Shown piece by piece: positions 30,445 through 40,300 of a DNA stretch of 64,000 bases. Numbering within the stretch: the stretch's first letter is position 1; each line of letters starts with the position of its first letter. Source of the stretch: Pseudomonas sp. S31 (GTDB lineage Bacteria > Pseudomonadota > Gammaproteobacteria > Pseudomonadales > Pseudomonadaceae); NCBI RefSeq assembly GCF_016648105.1, contig NZ_JACVVE010000020.1, positions 46,376 to 110,375 on the forward strand, written 5' to 3'. The position numbers and the translations under genes are program-made. The notes under the pieces are model-generated. The model worked only from the letters and a program-made list of their open reading frames with translations. It ran no database searches and was not told the origin of the DNA.

Positions 30445-30466
30445 GCCCGTGCCCTCGCGCACGGGC
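30445..30466 (+). other. Intercistronic hairpin betB-betA
   Basis: GCCCGTGC-CCTCGC-GCACGGGC is a perfect 8-bp stem in the 76-base gap, followed by a short CTTTCG but no long T-run. It may adjust relative betB/betA message levels rather than end transcription. Confidence 0.5.
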
Positions 30467-30505
30467 GCTTTCGCTCCCTGATCACCGCCAAACGAGGGTA
30501 CGTTC

Positions 30506-32203
30506 ATGTCCCAAGAATTCGATTACATCATCGTCGGCGCAGGTTCCGCCGGTAACACCCTGGCCACCCGCCTGACCGAAGACGCCAGCGTCACGGTCCT
30601 GCTGCTCGAAGCCGGTGGCCCCGACTACCGCTTCGACTTCCGCACCCAGATGCCAGCCGCCCTGGCCTTTCCGCTGCAGGGCCGGCGCTACAACTGGGCC
30701 TACGAGACCGACCCGGAGCCGCACATGGACGGCCGCCGCATGGAATGTGGCCGCGGCAAGGGCCTGGGTGGCTCGTCGCTGATCAACGGCATGTGCTACA
30801 TCCGCGGTAATGCCATGGACTTCGACGGCTGGGCGAAACTGCCAGGCCTGGAAGACTGGACCTACCTCGACTGCCTGCCGTACTTCCGCAAGGCCGAAAC
30901 CCGCGACATCGGCCCCAACGACTACCACGGCGGCGAAGGCCCGGTCAGCGTGACCACGCCCAAGGCCGGCAACAACCCGCTGTTCCACGCCATGGTCGAA
31001 GCCGGCGTGCAGGCCGGCTACCCGCGCACCGAGGACCTCAACGGCTACCAGCAGGAAGGCTTCGGTCCGATGGACCGCACCGTGACCAAGCAGGGTCGTC
31101 GCTCGAGCACCGCTCGCGGCTACTTGGACCAGTCGAAGAAACGCCCGAACCTGACCATCGTCACCCACGCCCTGAGCGACCGCGTGCTGTTCGACGGCAA
31201 GCGCGCCGTTGGCGTGACCTACCTGGTCGGCGACAGCGAAGAGCGCGTCGAAGCCCGTGCGCGCAAGGAAGTGATCGTCAGCTCTGGTGCCATCGCTTCG
31301 CCGCAGCTGCTGCAGCGCTCCGGCGTCGGCCCGCGCGCCCTGCTCGAAAGCCTCGACATCCCGGTGGTGCACGACCTGCCGGGCGTCGGCGAGAACCTGC
31401 AGGACCACCTGGAGCTGTACCTGCAGTACGCCTGCACCCAGCCGGTATCGCTGTACCCTTCGCTGCTGTGGTGGAACCAGCCGGCCATCGGCGCCGAGTG
31501 GATGTTCAAGGGCACCGGCATCGGCGCCAGCAACCAGTTCGAGGCCGGCGGTTTCATCCGTACCCGCCCCGAGTTCGAGTGGCCGAACATCCAGTACCAC
31601 TTCCTGCCGGTGGCGATCAACTACAACGGCTCCAACGGCGTCAAGGAGCATGGTTTCCAGGCGCACATGGGCTCGATGCGTTCGCCAAGCCGGGGCCGTG
31701 TCCAGGCCAAGTCGAAGGACCCGCGCCAGCACCCGAGCATCCTGTTCAACTACATGGCCACCGAACAGGACTGGCAGGAGTTCCGCGATGGTATCCGCCT
31801 GACCCGCGAGATCATGGCCCAACCGGCGCTGGACCCGTACCGTGGCCGCGAGATCAGCCCGGGCGAGCATGTGCAGACGGACGAGGAGCTGGACAAGTTC
31901 ATCCGCGAACACGCCGAGACCGCCTTCCACCCGTCCTGCTCGTGCAAGATGGGCAGCGACGACATGGCCGTGGTCGACAACGAAGGCCGCGTGCATGGCA
32001 TGCAGGGCCTGCGCGTGGTGGATGCGTCGATCATGCCGATCATCATCACCGGCAACCTCAACGCCACCACGATCATGATCGCCGAGAAGATCTCGGACAA
32101 GATCCGTGGTCGCAAGCCACTCCCACGCAGCACCGCCAAGTACTATGTAGCCGGTGATGCACCGGTGAAGGGCAAGGCGATGCGTGAGGTGAAGCAGGCC
32201 TGA
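30506..32203 (+). CDS. betA: Choline dehydrogenase
   Basis: A 565-residue membrane-associated GMC-family flavoprotein that oxidises choline to betaine aldehyde. The N-terminal FAD fold is YIIVGAGSAGNTLATRL. GMC signatures are RGKGLGGSSLINGMCYIRG near 85 and SSGAIASPQLLQRSGVG near 260. The C-terminal active-site histidine region is AFHPSCSCKMG, then GNLNATTIMIAEK. GAGGGTACGTTC precedes the ATG. Last gene of betIBA, it is followed by an intrinsic terminator. Confidence 0.97.
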   Translation: MSQEFDYIIVGAGSAGNTLATRLTEDASVTVLLLEAGGPDYRFDFRTQMPAALAFPLQGRRYNWAYETDPEPHMDGRRMECGRGKGLGGSSLINGMCYIRGNAMDFDGWAKLPGLEDWTYLDCLPYFRKAETRDIGPNDYHGGEGPVSVTTPKAGNNPLFHAMVEAGVQAGYPRTEDLNGYQQEGFGPMDRTVTKQGRRSSTARGYLDQSKKRPNLTIVTHALSDRVLFDGKRAVGVTYLVGDSEERVEARARKEVIVSSGAIASPQLLQRSGVGPRALLESLDIPVVHDLPGVGENLQDHLELYLQYACTQPVSLYPSLLWWNQPAIGAEWMFKGTGIGASNQFEAGGFIRTRPEFEWPNIQYHFLPVAINYNGSNGVKEHGFQAHMGSMRSPSRGRVQAKSKDPRQHPSILFNYMATEQDWQEFRDGIRLTREIMAQPALDPYRGREISPGEHVQTDEELDKFIREHAETAFHPSCSCKMGSDDMAVVDNEGRVHGMQGLRVVDASIMPIIITGNLNATTIMIAEKISDKIRGRKPLPRSTAKYYVAGDAPVKGKAMREVKQA

Positions 32204-32220
32204 GGACTGTTGCGAGCGTC

Positions 32221-32251
32221 AAAGGCACCTGAACGGGTGCCTTTGGCTTTT
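32221..32251 (+). terminator. betIBA terminator
   Basis: AAAGGCACC-TGAACG-GGTGCCTTT followed by GGCTTTTT ends the bet operon, 9 bases before the convergent toxin-like gene's stop. Confidence 0.8.
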
Positions 32252-32259
32252 TCAGCGTC

Positions 32260-35200
32260 TCAGGTCTGCTGCCAGGAGCGCTCGGCGCCCATCTTCACCA
32301 GGTCCCTCAACGGGAAGTAGTGGTCCAGCACGGCAAGCCGCAGTTCGGAGTACACCTCAGCCTGCACTTTTATCTGTGGGTAGCCCCACGGAAACAGCAT
32401 GTAGTCCGGCCGCAGGCGCCGCATGGTTTCCCCCATACCGGTCGGGCCGGTGACATGGAAAATCCTGTCGATGTAGTCCTTGTCAGCCTGGGTCAGGTTG
32501 TTGAAGTCGAACCTGGGCCTGGGGGCATCCAGGAACGAACGCGGCAATCCATCGAAACGGGTGTTGATATCGTCGACGATCTTGCGCAGCAGTGGGTTAT
32601 TCCTTTGGCTGGCGAAATTGCTGTTGTTGGGGCCGAAGTAGAGCTTCCCGTCTGGCAAGCTCAGTTCAACGGGCTCTCCAAACAGCACATCATGAGCCGT
32701 TGCCCTGAGCGGCTTGCTCGATAACGGTTGGACAAGCTGGTCGTCGCAGTCCAGGTAAACGCCACCCTTTTCCTCGATCAGGCGAAAGCGCAAGGGGTCC
32801 GACGCCGCAGCATAGTTGTGGTTGCTGCCACGTCTGAAATACCGGTATGTCCGGCCATCCGCATGTTCCGACCATGTCGTGAACCAGGCCTCCTCGTGCA
32901 GGTTCTGCACGGTCACGCCAGCGTCACGCACGGCATCGAGCGAAACACCCGGCTCAACGTCGACATACAGAGTGAAAGCGTAGTCCGGGTTGGCGCCGAC
33001 ATTGGCGCGCATGCGCTCGACCAGCTTGGCACCAGGAGCCCGCTCACCCACCCAGATCATGCCGACTTCACGCGGTAACGGGGGAGCCTCGAGAGGCAAC
33101 AGCGGCAGTTGAGGGAACGTGAAATGCTCTACGGTCTCAGGCTTGGGCAAGGTATGCCGCACTGCAGCGAAATCACTGGCACTGCCGCACTTCATCTGGT
33201 TGGCGGCAGGCTTGTTCAGGTAGACACCTTGCTTATCGAACTCAGGGCCTTCGACTTCCTTCGGCCCGCCCAGGTCGGTCCACACGTATTCGCCCTCTTG
33301 CACGGTTCGCCAGCAACTGGCATCTGCATCGAAAAAAACTCTTTGGGTCCCGGACGGCAAACGCGCCGTATACTCGCCGAGGTAGTCCTTGCCGATGCGG
33401 TCCATCGGCAAGGTGACGCTGATCTTCTCCATCAATGGCTGCTGGGCAATGCCTTCGATCTGCGTGGGGCTGGGGCGCAGCACGGCGGTGACGGTTGGCT
33501 TGGGCAACTTCACATGACGGCCACCGCCCCGCAGTTTCAGGCGTAGATCAAGGTCCCAGTAACCATTCTCCTGTGCCCGCAGGAAAGGCCCCCAGACCCG
33601 CGGATCTTGCGCCGAGCGAATACAAAGCTCCTGCTCATGTTCGACCCACTCGACACGGTATATCTCCTCGCGCAGGCTCACATACAGCCGCCCTTGATAG
33701 ACGAATGTTCCTTTGCCGTCGCCCTTCACCGCCATCGGCTCGCTGATCTTCAACGCTTTCAGTTGCGCCTTGGCATCCGATGCCAGCGTATCCAGAACCG
33801 GCCGAACGGCGGTCATCTCCGGCTGCAGGCTCCAATCCGGTGCGGGGGGGTGTCCGATGTCGCGCAACTCGTCCAGTTCCTTCGATCGCGCTTTGTTCAC
33901 GACCTTTGCCGCAAGCCGCTCCTCGGCCGTCATCACGGCCTCGGTGGCTTGCATCTGGGACGCCGCCTCCCCCACCAAAGGCAAGGCATTGAGCAAGCCG
34001 AACACGATACGCTGCAAACCTTGCTCGGTATCGTGCTTACGCTTGGCTGCGACCACTTCACCGATGCCCTCAGCCAGCAGCCCCGCCCCCAACACTGCAA
34101 CCACCGGCACCAATGCCGGAAAGACCAACGCCACGCCACCCACCACGTTGATCATCAGCTCCAGGGCCGTAGCCAAGCGTTTGCCGTAGAAATCCCTGCG
34201 CGTGACGATTTCAAACTTGCCATCGGCATAGACTCGCGCCTTGACCTGTTCGGCCATGTGGGTGATGGGATCGGGTAGGCGCTTGCCGGCATCGATCATC
34301 GCGCGTGGGGACCAGATGCCGGTTGCCTGGTCGAGGATCTTCGGATACACCGAAATCCCTCGCAAAGCGGTATCCACACCACTGAGGAACGCCCCATCGA
34401 CCCTGTCGCCCGCCTTGAAATGGCTCGCGAGCGAAGCGCGCTTTTGAGGGTCACGGCATAAATGGGTAATCCAGGCGCGCATCTCCTCAAAGTTGGCAAA
34501 GCCGTGCAACGGCGAGGAATTACCGGGCAGATACAAAACCACATCTGCAGCACCGTTGCGCTGAATGATCAAGATGTCGGTAGCCACGTAGCCGTAGATG
34601 CGCAGCTCTCGCAAGGAGTGATTGGCCGAAACGCGGCTGCCGGCGAAATAGCGGTAACTGGTGCTCTCCCAACGGGTGTCCCGATCCAGCATGAGGCTGC
34701 CAAGTACGATGTCGGCATGCAACTGGCTGAGTGAGCCCTCGCTGCGTTGCAGCAATACCGCACGTACCAGGTTGCCTTTGCACTGCATGGCGTAGTGCTG
34801 CTCATGCTCGGCCCAGAACCGATCCAAAGACTTCAGGTAGTGCGTCTGCAACTGCATGTCCCAGACAAACTGCTTGAACACCTGGGGATCGAGCTTCACC
34901 TGGTTGGATGGCGCGTATGCCTGAGGCGATGCGCGTCGGTAGATGGCATCGTACGAATCGCTATACGCCAGCTCCAGCTTGCTCAACGTACCCAGCTCAC
35001 GCACGTCGTAACCAGCCTCTCGCCATGCCAGGGGATGGGCCAAGTGATCCCCCCAGCTACCGACACCGCGCTTCTGCCAGTTGCCGATCGCCGCCTGGAT
35101 CAAGGACATGCTATGGCTCATCTGCGCTTTCCACGGGCCCGGCTTGACCGTCACATAGCGCAGCACCAGGGTGACGAGCAGCAGATCGTCCGGGTCATCG

Positions 35201-35421
35201 TCGATACCATGCTTGACCAGAAGCGTGCGCAGTTGCTGAGCGGCAAATGCCTCCGGAGTCTGTACGACCAGCGGTGTCTGGCGCTCGAACACCTGCTGGA
35301 GAGAGGGAGAAGGCGCCTGGCCGGTCGTGTCGCCGGCACCCTCGCTCAAAACGCGTCGGTGTGGGTTGTCCGGGCTGTTTGCCTGATCGAGATATCCGGG
35401 AAATCTGGGGGTATGGCTCAT
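32260..35421 (-). CDS. Large toxin-like protein with C-terminal TcdA/TcdB-type glycosyltransferase
   Basis: A 1053-residue protein. The N-terminal part (about 1-520) resembles ToxA_N/DUF6543 regions and contains a hydrophobic stretch at about 418-455 (ALELMINVVGGVALVFPALV onward) that could insert in a membrane. Residues about 785-1050 match the clostridial large-toxin glycosyltransferase fold (GT44): MIWVG (Trp790), AAASDPLR (Asp875, Arg878), then GGVYLDCDD with Tyr889 and the DxD pair Asp891/Asp893. The D-R-Y-DxD spacing equals that of TcdB (D270, R273, Y284, D286/D288). It probably transfers a sugar from a nucleotide sugar to a host or rival protein. The ATG at 35421 has AAGGAA upstream, and an upstream extension of 57 codons is rejected. 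G+C is visibly lower than in the flanks, suggesting transfer. Confidence 0.8.
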   Translation of the reverse strand: MSHTPRFPGYLDQANSPDNPHRRVLSEGAGDTTGQAPSPSLQQVFERQTPLVVQTPEAFAAQQLRTLLVKHGIDDDPDDLLLVTLVLRYVTVKPGPWKAQMSHSMSLIQAAIGNWQKRGVGSWGDHLAHPLAWREAGYDVRELGTLSKLELAYSDSYDAIYRRASPQAYAPSNQVKLDPQVFKQFVWDMQLQTHYLKSLDRFWAEHEQHYAMQCKGNLVRAVLLQRSEGSLSQLHADIVLGSLMLDRDTRWESTSYRYFAGSRVSANHSLRELRIYGYVATDILIIQRNGAADVVLYLPGNSSPLHGFANFEEMRAWITHLCRDPQKRASLASHFKAGDRVDGAFLSGVDTALRGISVYPKILDQATGIWSPRAMIDAGKRLPDPITHMAEQVKARVYADGKFEIVTRRDFYGKRLATALELMINVVGGVALVFPALVPVVAVLGAGLLAEGIGEVVAAKRKHDTEQGLQRIVFGLLNALPLVGEAASQMQATEAVMTAEERLAAKVVNKARSKELDELRDIGHPPAPDWSLQPEMTAVRPVLDTLASDAKAQLKALKISEPMAVKGDGKGTFVYQGRLYVSLREEIYRVEWVEHEQELCIRSAQDPRVWGPFLRAQENGYWDLDLRLKLRGGGRHVKLPKPTVTAVLRPSPTQIEGIAQQPLMEKISVTLPMDRIGKDYLGEYTARLPSGTQRVFFDADASCWRTVQEGEYVWTDLGGPKEVEGPEFDKQGVYLNKPAANQMKCGSASDFAAVRHTLPKPETVEHFTFPQLPLLPLEAPPLPREVGMIWVGERAPGAKLVERMRANVGANPDYAFTLYVDVEPGVSLDAVRDAGVTVQNLHEEAWFTTWSEHADGRTYRYFRRGSNHNYAAASDPLRFRLIEEKGGVYLDCDDQLVQPLSSKPLRATAHDVLFGEPVELSLPDGKLYFGPNNSNFASQRNNPLLRKIVDDINTRFDGLPRSFLDAPRPRFDFNNLTQADKDYIDRIFHVTGPTGMGETMRRLRPDYMLFPWGYPQIKVQAEVYSELRLAVLDHYFPLRDLVKMGAERSWQQT

Positions 35422-35437
35422 GATCGGTTCCTTGGAA

Positions 35438-35453
35438 GGACCCACATGGGTCC
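35438..35453 (-). other. Leader hairpin before the toxin-like gene
   Basis: GGACCC-ACAT-GGGTCC forms a 6-bp hairpin just upstream of the ribosome binding site (AAGGAA) of the gene starting at 35421. It could limit translation. The rest of the 193-base divergent gap shows no strong promoter match. Confidence 0.35.
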
Positions 35454-35614
35454 GCCAGTCAGCATCCCGATCTGCTGCACCCTCGATGCGGTAACTATGT
35501 CTACCCAATTGCGTTTTGACACATAACCAACGCAACAGGTTAAATCGACTGGCACGCGACCTGCAGGTACCTCCTATAGGTTCCTTTCCCATTGCCTCTT
35601 TGGAGTACTACCTT

Positions 35615-37357
35615 TTGGATGCCAGCACCATCAACAGCCTGTTCCTGATCGGCGCATTGCTGGTGGGCGCAAGTATCCTGGTCAGTTCGCTGTCGTCGCG
35701 CCTGGGCATCCCGATCCTGGTCATCATCCTCGCCGTCGGCATGGTCGCCGGGGTCGATGGTGGCGGCATCATCTTCAACAACTACCCGACCGCCTACCTG
35801 GTGGGCAACCTGGCGCTGGCGGTAATCCTGCTCGACGGCGGCCTGCGCACCCGCGTGGCCAGCTTCCGCGTGGCGCTATGGCCGGCCCTGTCGCTGGCCA
35901 CTGTCGGGGTGATGATCACCACCGCCCTGACCGGCATGGTCGCCGCCTGGCTGTTCGACCTGAGCCTGATCCAGGGCCTGCTGATCGGCGCCATCGTCGG
36001 CTCCACCGACGCGGCGGCGGTGTTCTCGCTGCTCGGCGGCAAGGGCCTGAACGAACGGGTCACGGCGACCCTGGAAATCGAGTCGGGCAGCAACGACCCG
36101 ATGGCGGTGTTCCTCACCGTCACCCTCATCGACATGATCGCCAGCGGCCAGACCGGCCTGCACTGGAGCCTGCTCACCCACCTGCTGCGCGAGTTCGGCA
36201 TCGGCGGTTTGCTGGGCCTGGGCGGCGGCTGGTTGATGCTGCAACTGGTCAACCGCATCAACCTGGCCGGCGGCCTCTACCCGATCCTGGTGGTGGCCGG
36301 TGGCCTGGTGGTGTTCTCGCTGACCAACGCCCTGCATGGCAGTGGCTTCCTCGCCGTATACCTGTGCGGCCTGGTGCTGGGCAACAGGCCGATCCGCAGC
36401 CGCCACGGCATCCTGCACATGCTCGATGGCATGGCCTGGCTGGCGCAGATCGGCATGTTCCTGGTGCTCGGCCTGCTGGTCACCCCGCACGACCTGCTGC
36501 CCATCGCCCTGCCCGCCCTGGGCCTGGCGCTGTGGATGATCCTCGTCGCGCGGCCGCTGTCGGTAGTCGCCAGCCTGCTGCCATTCAAGGCCTTCCATGG
36601 CCGCGAGAAAGGCTTCATCTCGTGGGTCGGCCTGCGCGGCGCGGTACCGATCATCCTCGCGGTGTTCCCGCTGATGGCCGGCCTGCCGGACGCCCAGCTG
36701 TTCTTCAACCTGGCGTTCTTCATCGTGCTGGTGTCGCTGCTGGTGCAAGGCACCAGCCTGCCGTGGATGGCCAAGCTGCTGAAAGTCACCGTACCACCGG
36801 ACCCGGCGCCGATCTCGCGCTCGGCGCTGGAGGTGCACATCACCAGCGAATGGGAGCTGTTCGTCTACCGCCTGGGCGCGGAAAAGTGGTGCATCGGTGC
36901 CGCCTTGCGCGAGCTGAAGATGCCCGAGGGCACCCGTATCGCCGCGCTGTTTCGCGGCGAGCAACTGCTGCACCCCTCGGGCAGTACCGTGCTCGAAGTC
37001 GGCGACATGCTCTGCGTGATCGGCCATGAACACAACCTGCCGGCGCTCGGCAAGTTGTTCAGCCAGGCACCGCAGCGTGGGCTCGACCTGCGCTTCTTCG
37101 GCGACTTCGTCCTCGAGGGCGATGCCGAACTGGGCGCGGTGGCGGCGTTGTACGGCCTGAAACTCGATGGGCTGGATGCGAAAATGCCGCTGGCGCAGTT
37201 CATCCGACAGAAGGTCGGAGGCGCTCCAGTAGTAGGCGACCAGGTCGAATGGCACGGGACGATCTGGACCGTGGCGACCATGGACGGGAACAAGATCCAG
37301 AAAGTGGGCGTCAGATTCCCCGAAGGAACGCGACCAGGTCCAGGATTGTTCCTCTAA
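35615..37357 (+). CDS. nhaP2: K+/H+ antiporter, NhaP2/CvrA type
   Basis: A 580-residue inner-membrane CPA1-family antiporter. About 12 transmembrane segments run from residue 5 to 395, including GAIVGSTDAAAVFSLL and IESGSNDPMAVFLT (ion-binding region with the conserved Asp) and VGLRGAVPIILAVFPLM. Cytosolic RCK/TrkA_C-like and CorC-like regions follow (about 400-580). I chose TTG at 35615 (MDASTINSLFLIG) because family members start there and GGAG lies 9 bases upstream. A 33-codon extension to 35516 has no support. It exports K+ in exchange for H+. mscK follows 35 bases later, so both serve osmotic and ion balance. Confidence 0.9.
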   Translation: MDASTINSLFLIGALLVGASILVSSLSSRLGIPILVIILAVGMVAGVDGGGIIFNNYPTAYLVGNLALAVILLDGGLRTRVASFRVALWPALSLATVGVMITTALTGMVAAWLFDLSLIQGLLIGAIVGSTDAAAVFSLLGGKGLNERVTATLEIESGSNDPMAVFLTVTLIDMIASGQTGLHWSLLTHLLREFGIGGLLGLGGGWLMLQLVNRINLAGGLYPILVVAGGLVVFSLTNALHGSGFLAVYLCGLVLGNRPIRSRHGILHMLDGMAWLAQIGMFLVLGLLVTPHDLLPIALPALGLALWMILVARPLSVVASLLPFKAFHGREKGFISWVGLRGAVPIILAVFPLMAGLPDAQLFFNLAFFIVLVSLLVQGTSLPWMAKLLKVTVPPDPAPISRSALEVHITSEWELFVYRLGAEKWCIGAALRELKMPEGTRIAALFRGEQLLHPSGSTVLEVGDMLCVIGHEHNLPALGKLFSQAPQRGLDLRFFGDFVLEGDAELGAVAALYGLKLDGLDAKMPLAQFIRQKVGGAPVVGDQVEWHGTIWTVATMDGNKIQKVGVRFPEGTRPGPGLFL

Positions 37358-37392
37358 ACTCCCTCTCAGCCTGATCCACAAGTAGTCTGCCT

Positions 37393-40300
37393 ATGTCCCT
37401 GCGCGTGTCCCTCCGCGCAGCCCTGCTGGGGCTGTGCCTATCCTTCTCGTTCACGACGTTCGCGGCCGAGGCGCCAACCACCGCCAGCATCCAGAACAGC
37501 CTCGACAAGATCGCCGAGCGCAAGCTGCCCGAGGCCGAGCAGAAGGCCTTGCAGCAGGTGCTCGAGCAGACCCTGGGCCTGCTTGCCAGCGCCGAGGACA
37601 GCGAGAGGAAGCTCGCCGACCTCAAGCAGCAATTGGCCAATGCGCCCAAGGAAACCACCGAAAGCCAGCGCGAGCTGTCCAAGCTCAAGGGCAGCAAGAG
37701 CGTGCCGGTAGCCCAGCGCTACGCCGACCTCAACGTGCCGCAACTCGAACAGCTGCTCAGCGAGCGCAGCACCCAGCAGGGCGAGCTGCAAAAAGCCCTG
37801 TCCGAAGCCAACAGCCTGATCATCAACTCGCAGACACGCCCGGAGCGGGCCCAGGCCGAGATCAGCAACAACCAGACCCGCACCCAGCAGATCAACAACG
37901 CCCTCAAGAGCGGCAAAGTCGACGGCAAGCCGATCAACGCCGACCAGCGCAACCAGCTCACCGCCGAGCTGGCCTCGCTCAATGCCCTGACCCTGCTGCG
38001 CCGCCAGGAGCTGGCCGGCAACGGGCAATTGCAGGACCTCGGCAACGCCCGCCACGACCTGCTGATCGAACGCGCCGCACGCCTGGAGCAGGAGATCCAG
38101 GACCTGCAGACGCTGATCAACGACAAGCGCCTGGCGCAGTCACAGCAAACCGTGACCCAGCAATCGATCGAGGCGCAGAAGGCCGGCGGCAGCACCTTGC
38201 TGGCCACCGAAAGCGCGGCCAACCTCAAGCTCTCCGACTATCTGCTCAAGAGCACCGACCGGCTCAACGAACTGACCCAGCAGAACCTGCGCACCAAGCA
38301 GCAACTGGACAGCCTGACCCAGGCCGACCAGGCCCTGGACGAGCAGATCAACGTGCTCAAGGGCAGCCTGTTGCTGTCGAAGATCCTCTACAAGCAGAAA
38401 CAGGCACTGCCGCACCTGAAGGTCGACCGCGACCTGGCCGACCAGATCGCCGATATCCGCCTGTACCAGTTCGAGGTCAACCAGCAGCGCGAGCAGATGA
38501 GCAGCCCGCTGGCCTACGTCGACAAGCTGCTGGCCAGCCAACCCCAGGAGCAGGCCACGCCGCAACTGCGCAAGGCCCTGCTGGAAGTCGCGATCACCCG
38601 CAGCGACCTGCTCGAGCGGCTCAACCGCGAACTGTCGGCGCTGCTCAACGAATCGATCACCCTGCAGCTCAACCAGAAGCAGTTGCTCGGCACCGCCCAA
38701 GGCCTGCGCACCACCCTCGAAGAGCAGATGTTCTGGATCCCCAGCAACAAGGCGCTGGACTGGGACTGGCTGAGCTTCGTGCCCGAGCGCTTCGTCGACC
38801 AGGTCGCCAGCCTGCCGTGGAGTTCGGGGGTCAAGGAACTGGCCGATGGCCTCAGCCAGCGTCCGCTGCTGTTCCTGCCCCTGCTACTGGTGATCGGCGC
38901 GCTGCTGTGGCGGCGCAAGTACCTGTACCAGCGCCTGGACAAGGTGCACCAGGACATCGGCCATTTCCGTCGTGACAGCCAATGGCACACGCCCCAGGCG
39001 ATCCTGATCAACATTCTCCTGGCGATGCCGGTCAGCCTGGGCCTGGCGCTGTGCAGCTATGCCCTGCAGATCGACGCCCGCGGGCAGAACGCCAACCTTG
39101 GCGCGGCGCTGTGGCAACTGGCCCAGGCCTGGCTGGTGTTCTACACCGCCTACCGTATCCTCGCGCCCGGCGGGGTGGCAGAGATTCACTTCCGCTGGCA
39201 CAAGCCGCAGGTCGAGTTCCTGCGTGGCTGGGTGCGTCGCCTCGGCACCGTGGTGCTGGCGCTGGTCGGTGTGGTGGCGGTGGCCGAGCACCAGCCGTCG
39301 GCCTTGGCCGACGACGTGCTGGGCATCGGCATCGTGCTCACCTGCTATGCGCTGATGGCCTGGCTGCTCAGCCGCCTGTTGCTCAGCAGCCCGGCGCACC
39401 GCGACACCTCGCTGTTCCGCAAGGCGGTCGGAGTGGCCTTCACCGCACTGCCGATCGCCCTGTTCGTGGCGGTGTGCTTCGGCTACTACTACACGGCGCT
39501 GAAACTCACCGACCGGCTGATCTACACCCTCTACCTGCTGCTGTTCTGGCTGGTGATCGAGGCGGCGTTCGTCCGTGGCCTGTCGGTGGCGGCACGGCGC
39601 CTGGCCTACCAACGGGCCCTGAGCAAGCGCGCGGCGGCCAAGGAAGGGCTCGACGGCGAGGTGATCAGCGAAGAGCCGACCCTGGACATCGAGCAGGTCA
39701 ACCAGCAGTCGCTGCGCCTGATTCGCCTGGCCCTGCTCGGCGGTTTCATCGCCGGCCTGTACTGGGTCTGGTCGGACCTGATCTCGGTGTTCGCCTACCT
39801 CAACAACGTCACCCTCTACGAATACACCAGCGGCACCGGCGCCGCCGCCAGCATGGTGCCGATCAGCCTCGGCGACCTGCTCGGCGCGCTGGTGATCGTC
39901 GGCATCACCTTCGCCCTGGCCGGCAACCTGCCCGGCCTGCTCGAAGTACTGGTGCTGTCGCGCCTGAACCTGGCACAAGGCAGCGCCTACGCCACCACCA
40001 CGCTGCTGTCGTACACCATCGTCGGCGTCGGTATCGTCAGCACCCTGTCGACCCTCGGGGTCAGCTGGGACAAGCTGCAATGGCTGGTGGCGGCGCTATC
40101 GGTCGGCCTGGGCTTCGGCATGCAGGAGATCTTCGCCAACTTCATCTCCGGCATCATGATCCTGTTCGAGCGCCCGGTACGCATCGGCGACACCATCACC
40201 ATCGGCAACCTGTCGGGCACGGTGAGCAAGATCCGCATCCGCGCCACCACCATCACCGACTTCGACCGCAAGGACATCATCGTCCCCAACAAGACCTTCA

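Noticed and set aside
30482..31996. 504-codon minus-strand frame
   Set aside because: Antisense of betA, which has complete FAD and GMC motifs.
35422..35592. 57-codon N-terminal extension of the toxin-like protein
   Set aside because: It overlaps the divergent regulatory region. The ATG at 35421 has AAGGAA at the right distance.
35516..35614. 33-codon N-terminal extension of the K+/H+ antiporter
   Set aside because: Hydrophilic, not family-like, and lacking a ribosome binding site. TTG at 35615 with GGAG is better.
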